A stretch of 37,238 nt of DNA from an uncultured Bacilli bacterium (GTDB lineage: Bacteria > Bacillota_I > Bacilli_A > RF39 > UBA660): the NCBI GenBank assembly GCA_944331945.1, contig CALVJC010000068.1, forward strand, positions 1-37,238, given 5' to 3'. The position numbers were made by a program, and so were the translations under genes. The number at the start of each line of letters is the position of its first letter. Within the stretch, counting starts at the first letter, position 1. The notes under the pieces are model-generated. The model made no database searches and had not been told where the DNA came from. It was given only the letters and a program-made list of their open reading frames with translations. This document shows, in pieces, positions 15,916-22,867 of the stretch.

Positions 15916-16470
15916 ATTTTCTTTCTGTAGAACTTTTCCTTGATAAGTGGTTGCTTTTTGGTATGGGAACCCAATATGATAAATTTGTTTTCCTTGATAG
16001 TAAATTGATTTATCACTGTGTCTTGTTAATAAATGCTTCATGACTTGATCTTTTTCTTCGGTTATGGCAATGATTTGATAATCTTTTAGTTTCTGTTCGT
16101 ATTCGATTAAAGGAAGTTCTTGTTCGGTTGTATTGCCAAGCTGTTTATGATTTAGAATAAATAATGCAAAGTCCATGTAATGTTTGTTTCTATCTTTTCG
16201 TTTGGTTTCACAGTATAAATCTAGTATTTTTTGATTTTCATTTGGTTGCCTTAATAGAATAACCCCTTTGGTATCATGGAAAATTCCATTGTCTCTTTCT
16301 TCATTTTCTCTTTTGGTGTATTCTTGGATTAGAAAAATAAAAGGGCTTTTTTCGATATCATCGGTGTGTTTCATCAAGTCTATTTCTTCAAATATTGTTG
16401 CAAGGTCCCATAAGTCATCGGCATTGTCTTTATCAAATAGTTCTAACGTTACCCACTGATATACTGCCAT
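15907..16470 (-). CDS. Hypothetical soluble protein
   Basis: I do not recognise this 187-residue protein. It has no membrane helix or signal peptide and is rich in Lys, Asp, Glu and Gln. Alternating strands and helices (YQWVTLELFDKDNADDLWDLATIFEE, then GVILLRQPNENQKILDLY, then YQIIAITEEKDQVMKHLLTRH) suggest an alpha/beta fold. The start ATG 16470 has GAGGTG upstream, and a terminator overlaps its end. It lies 54 bases after the DUF3048 gene and may be read from the same promoter. An acetyltransferase-like fold is possible from the strand pattern but has no supporting motif. Confidence 0.65.
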   Translation of the reverse strand: MAVYQWVTLELFDKDNADDLWDLATIFEEIDLMKHTDDIEKSPFIFLIQEYTKRENEERDNGIFHDTKGVILLRQPNENQKILDLYCETKRKDRNKHYMDFALFILNHKQLGNTTEQELPLIEYEQKLKDYQIIAITEEKDQVMKHLLTRHSDKSIYYQGKQIYHIGFPYQKATTYQGKVLQKENRG

Positions 16471-16524
16471 TTTACTACACCTCTACTACATTTTATTATT
16501 TTTTCTTTTCATTTGGTTGTGTTT

Positions 16525-17619
16525 TTATTCAAAGGTTGGAGTTTCTTCTTCTGGTTCTATTTGAATAAAAGTATTGCCATCGTTTATTTTTACTTCAGTT
16601 CCATCGGTATAGGTATAAGTTGTTTTTCCACTTCTGCTGTTTTTATGCCAGGTGATTGGTCTAGCATAACCACCCGTGATGTAATAACCATTTCCTGTTC
16701 CGGTGGTGTCTAGGTCTTGTCTTCCATCTTGATCAAGACTGTAATTGTTTACTTTTAGAATGATAATATTTTTGTAATAGTATTGTTGTTTGGTATCTCT
16801 ATCGCTATGTGGTTCCCCATTCATAAAACGAAGGTAAACGCCTCTTGTAGCATCGTATTGATAGCTTCGTTCTTGATAATAGGAGTATGGAATGGTGATG
16901 TTGTTTGCTGTGATAATGTCACTTTCGCAGGTAGCATCTTCTGCTTCACAAGTATTGTAACTGTTGAGATCAACCGAGTCGGTTGTGAAGTTTAAGTTTT
17001 CCCAATTGCTTGAAGTTGTGGAGTAACCTAAATTTGCAGCACTTTGATAGAGTGTTTCGATATTGGTAAAGACATTATGTGGTGCGGCATAGTTATAATC
17101 ACGCCAATAAGCACTATCTACATAAAGACCATTGATATTATCAACTCCTAAGCTACTGATATCTCTTTGGGCATAAGTACTCCAGCCATAATGAGCATAA
17201 AGAGCATCGTTTTCAAGAGCATAATCTAGAAAATAATGGCGAGATGAGCGAACCGGTCCAATTAAGGATGTGCTCTTGTCTTTAAAAACGGCCATGATTC
17301 TAGTAAGACCACCTTCTACAATTGCTTCATAAGTAATGTAAGCATCTTGTAGTCCTACATGACTATTGTTTCCTACGTTATTATCAATCATAATCGCGAT
17401 AGGACGTTTATTACTATCTTCATCGACGATGGTTAATTTTTTTCGTTCTACCTCATTTTGAGAGGGCTTTAAGAAATTGTTATCTTCTTTCAGGTAAAAG
17501 AAATAGAAACAAGCTAAGAAGGCAAGAAGTAATAAAGTAATGATGGAAAGAAGAATAATTTTTTTCTTTTTTTTCTTTTTCGGTTTGATTCGAACATCTC
17601 CAATATTTTTCTTTTTCAT
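16525..17619 (-). CDS. DUF3048 (YerB-like) membrane-anchored protein
   Basis: The 364-residue protein has a very Lys-rich cytoplasmic start and one membrane helix (about residues 22-43). The DUF3048 region follows: RPIAIMIDN, AYITYEAIVEGGLTRIMAVFKD, IGPVRSSRHYFLDYALENDALYAHYG, then a C-terminal half with TWHKNSRSGKTTYTYTDGTEV and NDGNTFIQI. YerB family members are usually lipoproteins of unknown role. Here a Cys follows LLAFLA in the helix, but the residue three before the Cys is Phe, so a lipobox is doubtful and plain membrane anchoring is more likely. The start ATG 17619 has GAGGTAG upstream. Confidence 0.88.
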   Translation of the reverse strand: MKKKNIGDVRIKPKKKKKKKIILLSIITLLLLAFLACFYFFYLKEDNNFLKPSQNEVERKKLTIVDEDSNKRPIAIMIDNNVGNNSHVGLQDAYITYEAIVEGGLTRIMAVFKDKSTSLIGPVRSSRHYFLDYALENDALYAHYGWSTYAQRDISSLGVDNINGLYVDSAYWRDYNYAAPHNVFTNIETLYQSAANLGYSTTSSNWENLNFTTDSVDLNSYNTCEAEDATCESDIITANNITIPYSYYQERSYQYDATRGVYLRFMNGEPHSDRDTKQQYYYKNIIILKVNNYSLDQDGRQDLDTTGTGNGYYITGGYARPITWHKNSRSGKTTYTYTDGTEVKINDGNTFIQIEPEEETPTFE

Positions 17620-17641
17620 ACAACTACCTCTATTCTAATTT

Positions 17642-17658
17642 TAGTTTATCATAAACTA
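17642..17658. repeat. Perfect 17-base palindrome between divergent genes
   Basis: TAGTTTAT-C-ATAAACTA lies upstream of the minus-strand DUF3048 gene. A TATGAT hexamer inside it could be the -10 for that gene. It could be an operator, though no regulator gene adjoins. Confidence 0.45.
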
Positions 17659-17735
17659 GTCTTTTTGAAACGATTTTCTTTCTGATTTTACAGAAAATGT
17701 CATATTTTAAGAGATGGGTTCTCTTTGAAATTAGC

Positions 17736-17764
17736 TTGAAAAATACTTGTTCTGATGATACTAT
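17736..17764 (+). promoter_or_regulatory. Promoter of the small membrane gene at 17800
   Basis: TTGAAA (17736-17741) and TACTAT (17759-17764) are exactly 17 bases apart, with TGA as an extended -10. A start near 17771 is upstream of the GAAGGAG ribosome site at 17785-17791. Confidence 0.75.
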
Positions 17765-17799
17765 GGAATTATGAAAAGACTAGAAGAAGGAGAATAGGT

Positions 17800-18186
17800 A
17801 TGGAGTTTATAAAAAAGAATCTTGTTTTGTTTGAACTAGGAAGTTCTGTTTTCATGATTTTAGGGTGTTTCCTTCCTTTTATTACAATTCGCGCAGGTGA
17901 TTTGAGTCAATCTATTCAATTTCTTTCGGGATTAAGTAATGGTATTTTAGTTTTGGTTTTAGCTATTGCTGTTTTGGTTCTGTTCTTATTTCAAAAGCCT
18001 GTTATTGCCTTCATTCTTTCTATTATTATTTTGATTACTACTCTTTATTCTGGAATTTCTACTTTCCAGTTTTATCAGTCTGCGTCAAATCTTTCTGTTT
18101 CTTTTAGTTTTGGTTTTTTCTTTTTGATAGCAGGGTGTATTTTGACTTTTGTTTCTTTTGTGGCTGCCCTTGATCGGAATCGGTAA
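17800..18186 (+). CDS. Small four-helix membrane protein
   Basis: The 128-residue protein has about four hydrophobic segments (near residues 9-28, 45-63, 67-86 and 101-122) and almost no soluble part. I do not recognise a family. The layout (two paired helices, Gly/Ser in outer loops such as RAGDLSQSIQFLSGLSNG) resembles small proteins annotated only as membrane protein. The frame opens at 17755, but GAAGGAG (17785-17791) and the promoter (start near 17771) set the start at ATG 17800. It is the last gene before the A+T-richer accessory region. Confidence 0.7.
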   Translation: MEFIKKNLVLFELGSSVFMILGCFLPFITIRAGDLSQSIQFLSGLSNGILVLVLAIAVLVLFLFQKPVIAFILSIIILITTLYSGISTFQFYQSASNLSVSFSFGFFFLIAGCILTFVSFVAALDRNR

Positions 18187-18493
18187 AGATGTATGGATAG
18201 TGTGAAAAATGAAAACTCAAAAAGAAGTAAAAGAAGAAAACTTTAAAATAAGTAAATTAATTAATTAATGAATTATTAAAAAAGATTAAAGGACAAAAAA
18301 GGTAATGATTTTATAGAGTAATTCATTTCTTTTTTATATTATTATAAATTACCAAAATCATTGAAATTAGATAGGTTTTATTGTTTTATCTAATTTTGTT
18401 AAGTTTTAGCATAATAAGAATGAGAAATTTGTTATAAAAATATTGAAGAAAGGGAAGTAGTAATATTATATATGTATAAGGAGAAGTTTGAAT
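18187..18493. other. A+T-rich intergenic region at the left edge of the accessory region
   Basis: About 300 bases without a plausible gene. A perfect ten-pair hairpin (AAATTAGATA at 18364-18373, TATCTAATTT at 18387-18396, followed by a T-rich stretch) may be a terminator. A nine-base inverted repeat (AATGATTTT near 18303, AAAATCATT near 18353) brackets an A+T-only stretch. TTGAAG at 18443-18448 with TTATAT at 18466-18471 is a weak promoter candidate for the GTPase gene. Base use changes here from that of the left neighbours. Confidence 0.5.
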
Positions 18494-19585
18494 ATGTCAC
18501 ATTATAATGCTTATGATAGTTTTAAAACCAAAAAAAGTATAGAAAAAAAACAGCGAGCTAAAGCAAAAGCATTGGGGGAAAAAAGTGAATTAGTAGATGA
18601 TTTTGTTATTAATACTTGTGAAGAATATGGTGTTGCTATAGAAGTTAGATATGATGATGCATATATATTGTACAAAGGAGAAGTAGTGATAGCAAAACTA
18701 AGAAGAGATATTAATTTGGTTTGTAATCAAGTTGTTTTTCCAGGAGATAAAGTTGATGTCGAAAAATCAAATGACACATATATTATTAATCACTTATTAA
18801 AAAGGACTTCAATATTATCAAGAATAAAAAAGGATAGTACCAGATTAAATGATGTAGGGTTAACGAAAAAGATTGCTTCCAATATTGATTTAGCTGTTAT
18901 CGTAGTAGCTGCACAAGAGCCCCCTTTGCATCCGAAATTTATAGATAGATATTTAATGATTCTTCAAAATAGTAATATTCCTGCTGTAATTTGTTTAAAC
19001 AAATGTGATTTGAAAACAGACGAAGATGAAAAAATTTTAGATACATATAGAAATTTGGGAATAGATGTAGTTGAAACTTCCACATATGGTAATATTGGCA
19101 TTGATAATCTAAAAAGCAGATTAATTAATAAGCAAGCAATATTTGTTGGAAATAGTGGTGTTGGCAAATCTTCTCTTACGAATGCTATAATGGGTGATAA
19201 TGAAATAAAAACAAGTCATGTAAGTGATAAAAGTAAACGTGGGAGACATACAACAACTACTTCAAAGTACTATGTATGGGAAGAAAATTCTTCTATTATA
19301 GATACACCAGGTATAAGAAGTTTAGATGTTTCGTCATTTAATCCAATTGAGATTCAAGACTATTTTCCTGAGTTTGAAGGTTGGAGAGATAAATGTAAAT
19401 ATAGTGATTGTATTCATTTTAATGAGCCTTATGATTCTTGTATAGTTAAACAAGGAGTTGCTAATGGATTAATAAATGCAGAACGTTATGAAAGCTATTT
19501 AAGAATAATGAGTGATTTGCTTGGTGAAAAAGATTATGAAGTGATATTGGAAGAAGTAGCTTCAAGAAAACTTCAAAAAAACTAA
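18494..19585 (+). CDS. rsgA: RsgA-type circularly permuted ribosome-assembly GTPase
   Basis: The 363 residues show the RsgA order: an OB-fold (about 40-110), a permuted GTPase with G4 LNKCDLK first, then G1 GNSGVGKSS, a switch region KSKRGRHTTTTSKYY and G3 DTPG, then a zinc motif C-x4-C-x-H-x7-C in CKYSDCIHFNEPYDSC. RsgA acts late in 30S subunit assembly. The N-terminal extension (about 30 residues, Lys-rich) is longer than in classical RsgA. TTG 18488 opens the frame, but AAGGAG at 18478-18483 favours ATG 18494. AGA and ATA codons dominate, unlike the genes around 1-18 kb, which suggests it is a second, acquired copy. Its last codons lie in the decayed tRNA-tail repeat. Confidence 0.88.
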   Translation: MSHYNAYDSFKTKKSIEKKQRAKAKALGEKSELVDDFVINTCEEYGVAIEVRYDDAYILYKGEVVIAKLRRDINLVCNQVVFPGDKVDVEKSNDTYIINHLLKRTSILSRIKKDSTRLNDVGLTKKIASNIDLAVIVVAAQEPPLHPKFIDRYLMILQNSNIPAVICLNKCDLKTDEDEKILDTYRNLGIDVVETSTYGNIGIDNLKSRLINKQAIFVGNSGVGKSSLTNAIMGDNEIKTSHVSDKSKRGRHTTTTSKYYVWEENSSIIDTPGIRSLDVSSFNPIEIQDYFPEFEGWRDKCKYSDCIHFNEPYDSCIVKQGVANGLINAERYESYLRIMSDLLGEKDYEVILEEVASRKLQKN

Positions 19586-19622
19586 TTTTCTCTTTGATAA
19601 AGAAGCATGTTATTTTTCCTGG
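19575..19622 (-). repeat. Decayed copy of the tRNA-Trp tail and terminator (candidate att remnant)
   Basis: This stretch matches the segment just 3' of tRNA-Trp (22670-22716). Both have seven A, then TTTCTCTTTGATAA (19587-19600 and 22680-22693, identical), a spacer of 8 or 9 bases, GTTATTTTTC (19609-19618 and 22703-22712, identical) and C/A-TGG, the TGG being the complement of the CCA end. The orientation is the same. Beyond it, AGAATCAA (19627-19634) resembles the tRNA T-arm AGAATCGA. The rest of the tRNA is not present. Its hairpin is reduced to about six pairs. Confidence 0.7.
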
Positions 19623-19670
19623 TATAGAATCAATATTTACTCTTTTCATGATTGTAAAAGATTCATGTTT

Positions 19671-20456
19671 TTATAATCTTTGACGATGAGTTAATTTCTC
19701 TGTATTATTTCTTTCGATTTTTCTCATTAATTCTTCACAGGTTTGCTCTGGGTTTTTATTTTTAGTATATAAAGTAATAGTTGCTAACTGTTCATTACAA
19801 GGCACTGATATAAAATGTTTATTATCATTTAATTCTTTTAAAGATACATTTCTTGAAGTAAGTCGATCATTTAATATTTGAATGGATTCTTCTTTATTCT
19901 CGCTTGGTATTATATATACAACATTAGAAAATTTACTTATCAATTTTTGAAATTCAAAAAACATTATAGGATTTTCATAAACGGAATGTCCTGCACCAAA
20001 ATCAATAACAGAAGGTTCTGTTAAATTAGTAAGTATAGAACATGTTAAATAAAATTCGAAATCTTTAAAGTCATTAAAATAATTTCTTTTATCATAAAAA
20101 CTTTTCAATTGTTCTCTATTATCAAGAGAAATTCTTGGCATTTTTAAATTAGTGCTAATCATTTTAGAAAGCGTAGATTTTCCTGTTCCCATTGGTCCTA
20201 TTAATAACACACTATTTTTAATAATATTTTCATCTATATTTTGAGAAACTAATTTTTCCATTAATGATAATTTATGTGCTTGATTAGTTATTTCTTTTTC
20301 AATTTCTTGAATATTTCGCTTATCATTAGCATAGTGTATCTTTACCTGCTCAACATATCGTTTTGGTATATCAGGAAACTTAGCGGATAATAAATCAATA
20401 ATATTATTAGTCTTTTCGTTTTTATTCTGTAAATTATTATAAAATTCCTTGTCCAT
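19671..20456 (-). CDS. Shikimate-kinase-like P-loop protein
   Basis: The 261-residue protein has an N-terminal helical part of about 80 residues (including IPKRYVEQVKIHYANDKRNIQEIEKEI), then a P-loop domain with Walker A GPMGTGKST (87-95), a DNREQLKSF region, and VIDFGAGHSVYENP, where shikimate kinases have their second Gly-rich substrate segment. The fold is that of small nucleoside and shikimate kinases, but the substrate-binding Arg residues of AroK are not obvious and no aro genes adjoin. It may be a kinase of unknown substrate or an effector ATPase. AGAAGGTG precedes ATG 20456, with an extended -10 (TGT, TATAAT, 20499-20491) upstream. AT-rich codon use, like its island neighbours. Confidence 0.75.
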   Translation of the reverse strand: MDKEFYNNLQNKNEKTNNIIDLLSAKFPDIPKRYVEQVKIHYANDKRNIQEIEKEITNQAHKLSLMEKLVSQNIDENIIKNSVLLIGPMGTGKSTLSKMISTNLKMPRISLDNREQLKSFYDKRNYFNDFKDFEFYLTCSILTNLTEPSVIDFGAGHSVYENPIMFFEFQKLISKFSNVVYIIPSENKEESIQILNDRLTSRNVSLKELNDNKHFISVPCNEQLATITLYTKNKNPEQTCEELMRKIERNNTEKLTHRQRL

Positions 20457-20490
20457 ATTGCACCTTCTATATTTTTAATAGTCTATTTGA

Positions 20491-20499
20491 ATTATAACA
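20491..20499 (-). promoter_or_regulatory. Extended -10 promoter of the P-loop gene
   Basis: On the minus strand TGT precedes TATAAT (20496-20491). No clear -35 is seen 17 bases upstream. Confidence 0.5.
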
Positions 20500-20744
20500 T
20501 ATAATTAAAAACTTTTTTGTTCAATTTTCATGATTTAGTTAGTGTTTCCAAAGTGTGGAGATTTATGAAAGAAACCTTTACAAAAAAACGATTAAAAACC
20601 TAAAAAGCTTTATAATTGAATTAATGATAAACAATAGAAAGCGGGGTTTTAACTACATGAATATTATACCTTATTAATGAAATTGCTAATCGTTTTAATG
20701 AAAGATTTAAAATTAAGGTTATTATTTTTATTTATAAAAATAGT
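20500..20744. other. Non-coding stretch in the island, possible gene remnant
   Basis: No intact gene. A six-codon frame starts at ATG 20657 after GCGGGG. A following open stretch in another frame reads INEIANRFNERFKIKV, which looks protein-like but has no start codon. This may be the trace of a deleted element gene. The part nearest 20744 leads into the kinase promoter. Confidence 0.35.
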
Positions 20745-20773
20745 TTTACTTCTCATAAATACCTGTGTATAAT
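20745..20773 (+). promoter_or_regulatory. Promoter of the kinase-HIRAN unit
   Basis: TTTACT (20745-20750) and TATAAT (20768-20773) are 17 bases apart. Transcription would start near 20780, leaving a leader of about 80 bases. Confidence 0.65.
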
Positions 20774-20786
20774 ATATATAAGAATG

Positions 20787-20810
20787 ATTCGTACGGACGT
20801 TCGGTTGAAT
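20787..20810. promoter_or_regulatory. Imperfect palindrome at the kinase transcription start, candidate operator
   Basis: A 24-base element bounded by ATTC and GAAT matches its own complement at 8 of 12 positions per half. It contains a G+C-rich core (GTACGGACGTTCGG) that stands out in a very A+T-rich region. It begins about 7 bases after the predicted start, a position where a repressor would block transcription. Confidence 0.4.
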
Positions 20811-20860
20811 AATGTAAAAAAATATTATAAAATATATTTAAAATAGGGGGTGGGTCGGTT

Positions 20861-21718
20861 ATGGATAAATATAAAATTTATGAAGAAGGCACTGACTTTA
20901 TTTTCGAGCAAATACAAGATGCTAATACAAAGGGGACAAGAGTAAAAAAGATAGCAATAGATACTTCTTCATATGAAACAGCATATTTTAAATATGAGAT
21001 GTACAATTGTAGCGAATCTTGTTCTGAAAAAATGAGCTATGAAATAGCAAAAGTCTTGGATTATCCATGTGCACATATAGAACTAGCAAGAGATAGAAGA
21101 GGCAATATTGGTATTTTAAATTATTTATTTATCGATAAAGAAAAAGAAGAACATCATGATGCTATTGACTTTATAAATAAAGATGAAAATGAAGCAAAAG
21201 AATATTATACAATTGAAAATATAAAAAAGTGCTTAGATAATATCGATGAAAATTTGTTCGCTGATTTTCTGAAAATAATGGTGTTTGATGCATTAGTTGG
21301 TGAAACAGATCGACATGCTGAAAATTGGGGTATAACAAAAGATAATATCGGTTACAAGTTATCTCCTTTATATGATAATGGAACCAATTTATTAAGAAAT
21401 TTTAAAAATGAAGCATATGCTGAGAAATATTATAGTGGAGTAAGACCATTTGATATATACATAAAAAGGGCAGAATCCCTAATATTTAAAGGTGATCACT
21501 CTAAACAATATAAACTACACGAATTAATACAATACTTATATACAAAATATCCTGAACAAATTGCCCATGAAATTAAAAACCTAGAAAAGCTAACAGCTGA
21601 TAAAATTAGTGAAATTGTAAACAAAATACCAGACGAATTATTGACGGAACAGCATAAAAAGTTTATAATACTCTACCTAAATGAGCGCAAGAAACTACTG
21701 GAAGATATAATAAAATAA
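20861..21718 (+). CDS. Minimal HipA-fold serine/threonine kinase (HipT/CtkA-like)
   Basis: The 285-residue protein corresponds to the kinase core of HipA without the usual N-terminal domain. Seen in order: a nucleotide-binding Lys candidate in YFKYE (about 44), the hinge-region segment IGILNYLF, the HipA catalytic loop GETDRHAENWG (Asp150, Arg151, His152, Asn155), and the metal-binding SPLYDNG (Asp172). Both acidic residues needed for phosphotransfer are intact. HipA inactivates glutamyl-tRNA synthetase and HipT inactivates TrpS by phosphorylation. The target here is unknown. It follows AGGGGGTG and is 14 bases upstream of the HIRAN gene. No HipB-type HTH gene adjoins, unlike classical hipBA. 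Confidence 0.85.
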   Translation: MDKYKIYEEGTDFIFEQIQDANTKGTRVKKIAIDTSSYETAYFKYEMYNCSESCSEKMSYEIAKVLDYPCAHIELARDRRGNIGILNYLFIDKEKEEHHDAIDFINKDENEAKEYYTIENIKKCLDNIDENLFADFLKIMVFDALVGETDRHAENWGITKDNIGYKLSPLYDNGTNLLRNFKNEAYAEKYYSGVRPFDIYIKRAESLIFKGDHSKQYKLHELIQYLYTKYPEQIAHEIKNLEKLTADKISEIVNKIPDELLTEQHKKFIILYLNERKKLLEDIIK

Positions 21719-21732
21719 AAGAGGGTGATAAT

Positions 21733-22416
21733 ATGTTAGAAAAACTATTGATGATTTGGAAAGCACCAGTCAGTAGAAGAAGATTTATCATTGGGGAATT
21801 ATCAAAAAGTGAAGAAGAGTACTGCTTTAAATATATTAATCCAGAATTAGAAGCAGCTAAAGAAAATGGTTTTAGCTATTTTCCAGGATTTAATGATTTA
21901 AGTAAAACTTATACATCAAATACGTTGTTTAAAAATATTGAAACAAGATTGCCAAATCCATCTAGACCAGATTATTTAGAAATTTTAAATTTATATGATT
22001 TGGAAACAGATTCGAATCAGATGGAGATCTTAAGAGCGACAAAAGGGAGGCTTTTAACAGATAATTTTGAATTTGTACCACCATTTGATAGAAATAAGAT
22101 TGAATTCGATATTGCAGGAACAAGTCATCACTTACTAGATAAAGAAGTGAGAAAAGTATTAAGGGTAAATGATAATTTAGAATTAGAACAAGAACCGGAC
22201 AATAAAGAAGATAGATATGCAATCAAAGTTCTATATGAGTTGGAAGATAAAAAAGTTCTTTTAGGGTATGTTCCCAGATATTATAGCAAAGATCTAACAG
22301 GTTTGTTAGAAAAAGGAACAAAATACTCTGCGAAAATTGAAAGTTTAAAACTAGATAGTGAAATTAGCGATGAAGACGTAACAGCAAGTGTCAAACTTAT
22401 TTTTGAAAACAAATAA
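21733..22416 (+). CDS. HIRAN-domain protein with a HipA_N/HipS-like N-terminus
   Basis: The 227 residues divide in two. The C-terminal part (about 124-222) is a HIRAN domain: FDIAGTSHH, then LELEQEPDNKEDRYAIKVL, then LLGYVPRYYSKDLTGLLEKG. HIRAN is a small beta-rich fold that in the eukaryotic helicase HLTF binds DNA 3' ends. The N-terminal part (1-100) has RRRFIIGELSKSEEEYCFKY, GFSYFPGFNDL, a SNTLFKNIETRLPNPSRPDYLEIL block, and resembles the N-subdomain of HipA or the separate HipS antitoxin, though I am unsure of that. AGAGGGTG lies before ATG 21733. Close spacing makes it the partner of the kinase, perhaps an antitoxin or a DNA-sensing adaptor. Confidence 0.75.
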   Translation: MLEKLLMIWKAPVSRRRFIIGELSKSEEEYCFKYINPELEAAKENGFSYFPGFNDLSKTYTSNTLFKNIETRLPNPSRPDYLEILNLYDLETDSNQMEILRATKGRLLTDNFEFVPPFDRNKIEFDIAGTSHHLLDKEVRKVLRVNDNLELEQEPDNKEDRYAIKVLYELEDKKVLLGYVPRYYSKDLTGLLEKGTKYSAKIESLKLDSEISDEDVTASVKLIFENK

Positions 22417-22451
22417 TAACAGAGAAACTCTCTCATTCTGATAGTGTAAAT

Positions 22452-22487
22452 AAAGTGTGTAAGTAATGGAAAGACTACACCTTTTTT
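22452..22487 (+). terminator. Probable terminator of the kinase-HIRAN unit
   Basis: AAAGTGTGTA (22452-22461) pairs with TACACCTTT (22476-22484) with one bulged base. Six T residues overlap the end. A shorter hairpin (AGAGA, TCTCT, 22421-22433) lies just after the stop codon without a T run. Confidence 0.5.
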
Positions 22488-22669
22488 ATATACTCTTTTA
22501 ATAAAAAATCAAATTTCTTCTTCTTTTATTGATTTTATTATATCAGTCAGTAGTTGCTAGGTCAAAAAGAGACATAATCAACTTAAAGTTTACCTAGATC
22601 AATCGAAGAAGTTATGTTATTATAAGTTTGTGAAAAATAAGCAAAGAAAATTTAATGGGGAGAGGAAAC
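22488..22669. other. Non-coding right end of the accessory region
   Basis: No plausible gene or integrase is seen on either strand. The minus strand has a short open stretch ending KSIKEEEI-stop, too short to call. CTAGGT (22557-22562) and ACCTAG (22592-22597) form a small inverted repeat. Confidence 0.4.
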
Positions 22670-22702
22670 AAAAAAACGATTTCTCTTTGATAAGAAAAAT
22701 CG
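22670..22702 (-). terminator. tRNA-Trp terminator
   Basis: On the minus strand CGATTTTTCT (22702-22693) pairs with AGAGAAATCG (22686-22677), ten pairs with one G-U, over TATCAA. Seven T residues (22676-22670) follow. This is the intact version of the repeat at 19575-19622. Confidence 0.85.
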
Positions 22703-22713
22703 GTTATTTTTCA

Positions 22714-22787
22714 TGGCAGGGGATGAGAGAATCGAACTCCCAACAAAAGTTTTGGAGACTCCTATTATACCATTTAACTAATCCCCT
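22714..22787 (-). tRNA. tRNA-Trp (anticodon CCA), CCA end encoded
   Basis: The 74-base cloverleaf reads on the minus strand. Acceptor AGGGGAT and ATCCCCT pair perfectly. The D arm is GTTA/TAAT with a GG in the loop. The anticodon stem GGAGT/ACTTT encloses the loop CTCCAAA, with CCA as anticodon. The T arm is GGGAG, TTCGATT, CTCTC. Discriminator G is followed by an encoded CCA. UGG is the only Trp codon used, which fits the standard code. The gene ends 11 bases before its terminator hairpin. It sits alone, pointing into the accessory region. Confidence 0.97.
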
Positions 22788-22867
22788 AGGCATGCTTTGA
22801 TTATAGCAAAAATTCTGAAACTAGACAATACTTTTCTTTAAAATCATATAGTATATTAGGTGATTTT

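Noticed and set aside
18187..18493. CRISPR or riboswitch in the A+T-rich gap
   Set aside because: No regularly spaced repeats and no conserved riboswitch core; only simple hairpins.
20657..20860. Short frames in the gap before the kinase (MNIIPY and an INEIANRFNERFKIKV stretch)
   Set aside because: The first is six codons. The second has no start and overlaps the promoter. Together they might be a gene remnant but cannot be called.
22490..22560. Minus-strand stretch ending KSIKEEEI-stop, considered as an integrase remnant
   Set aside because: Only about 17 codons are open and no recombinase motif is visible.
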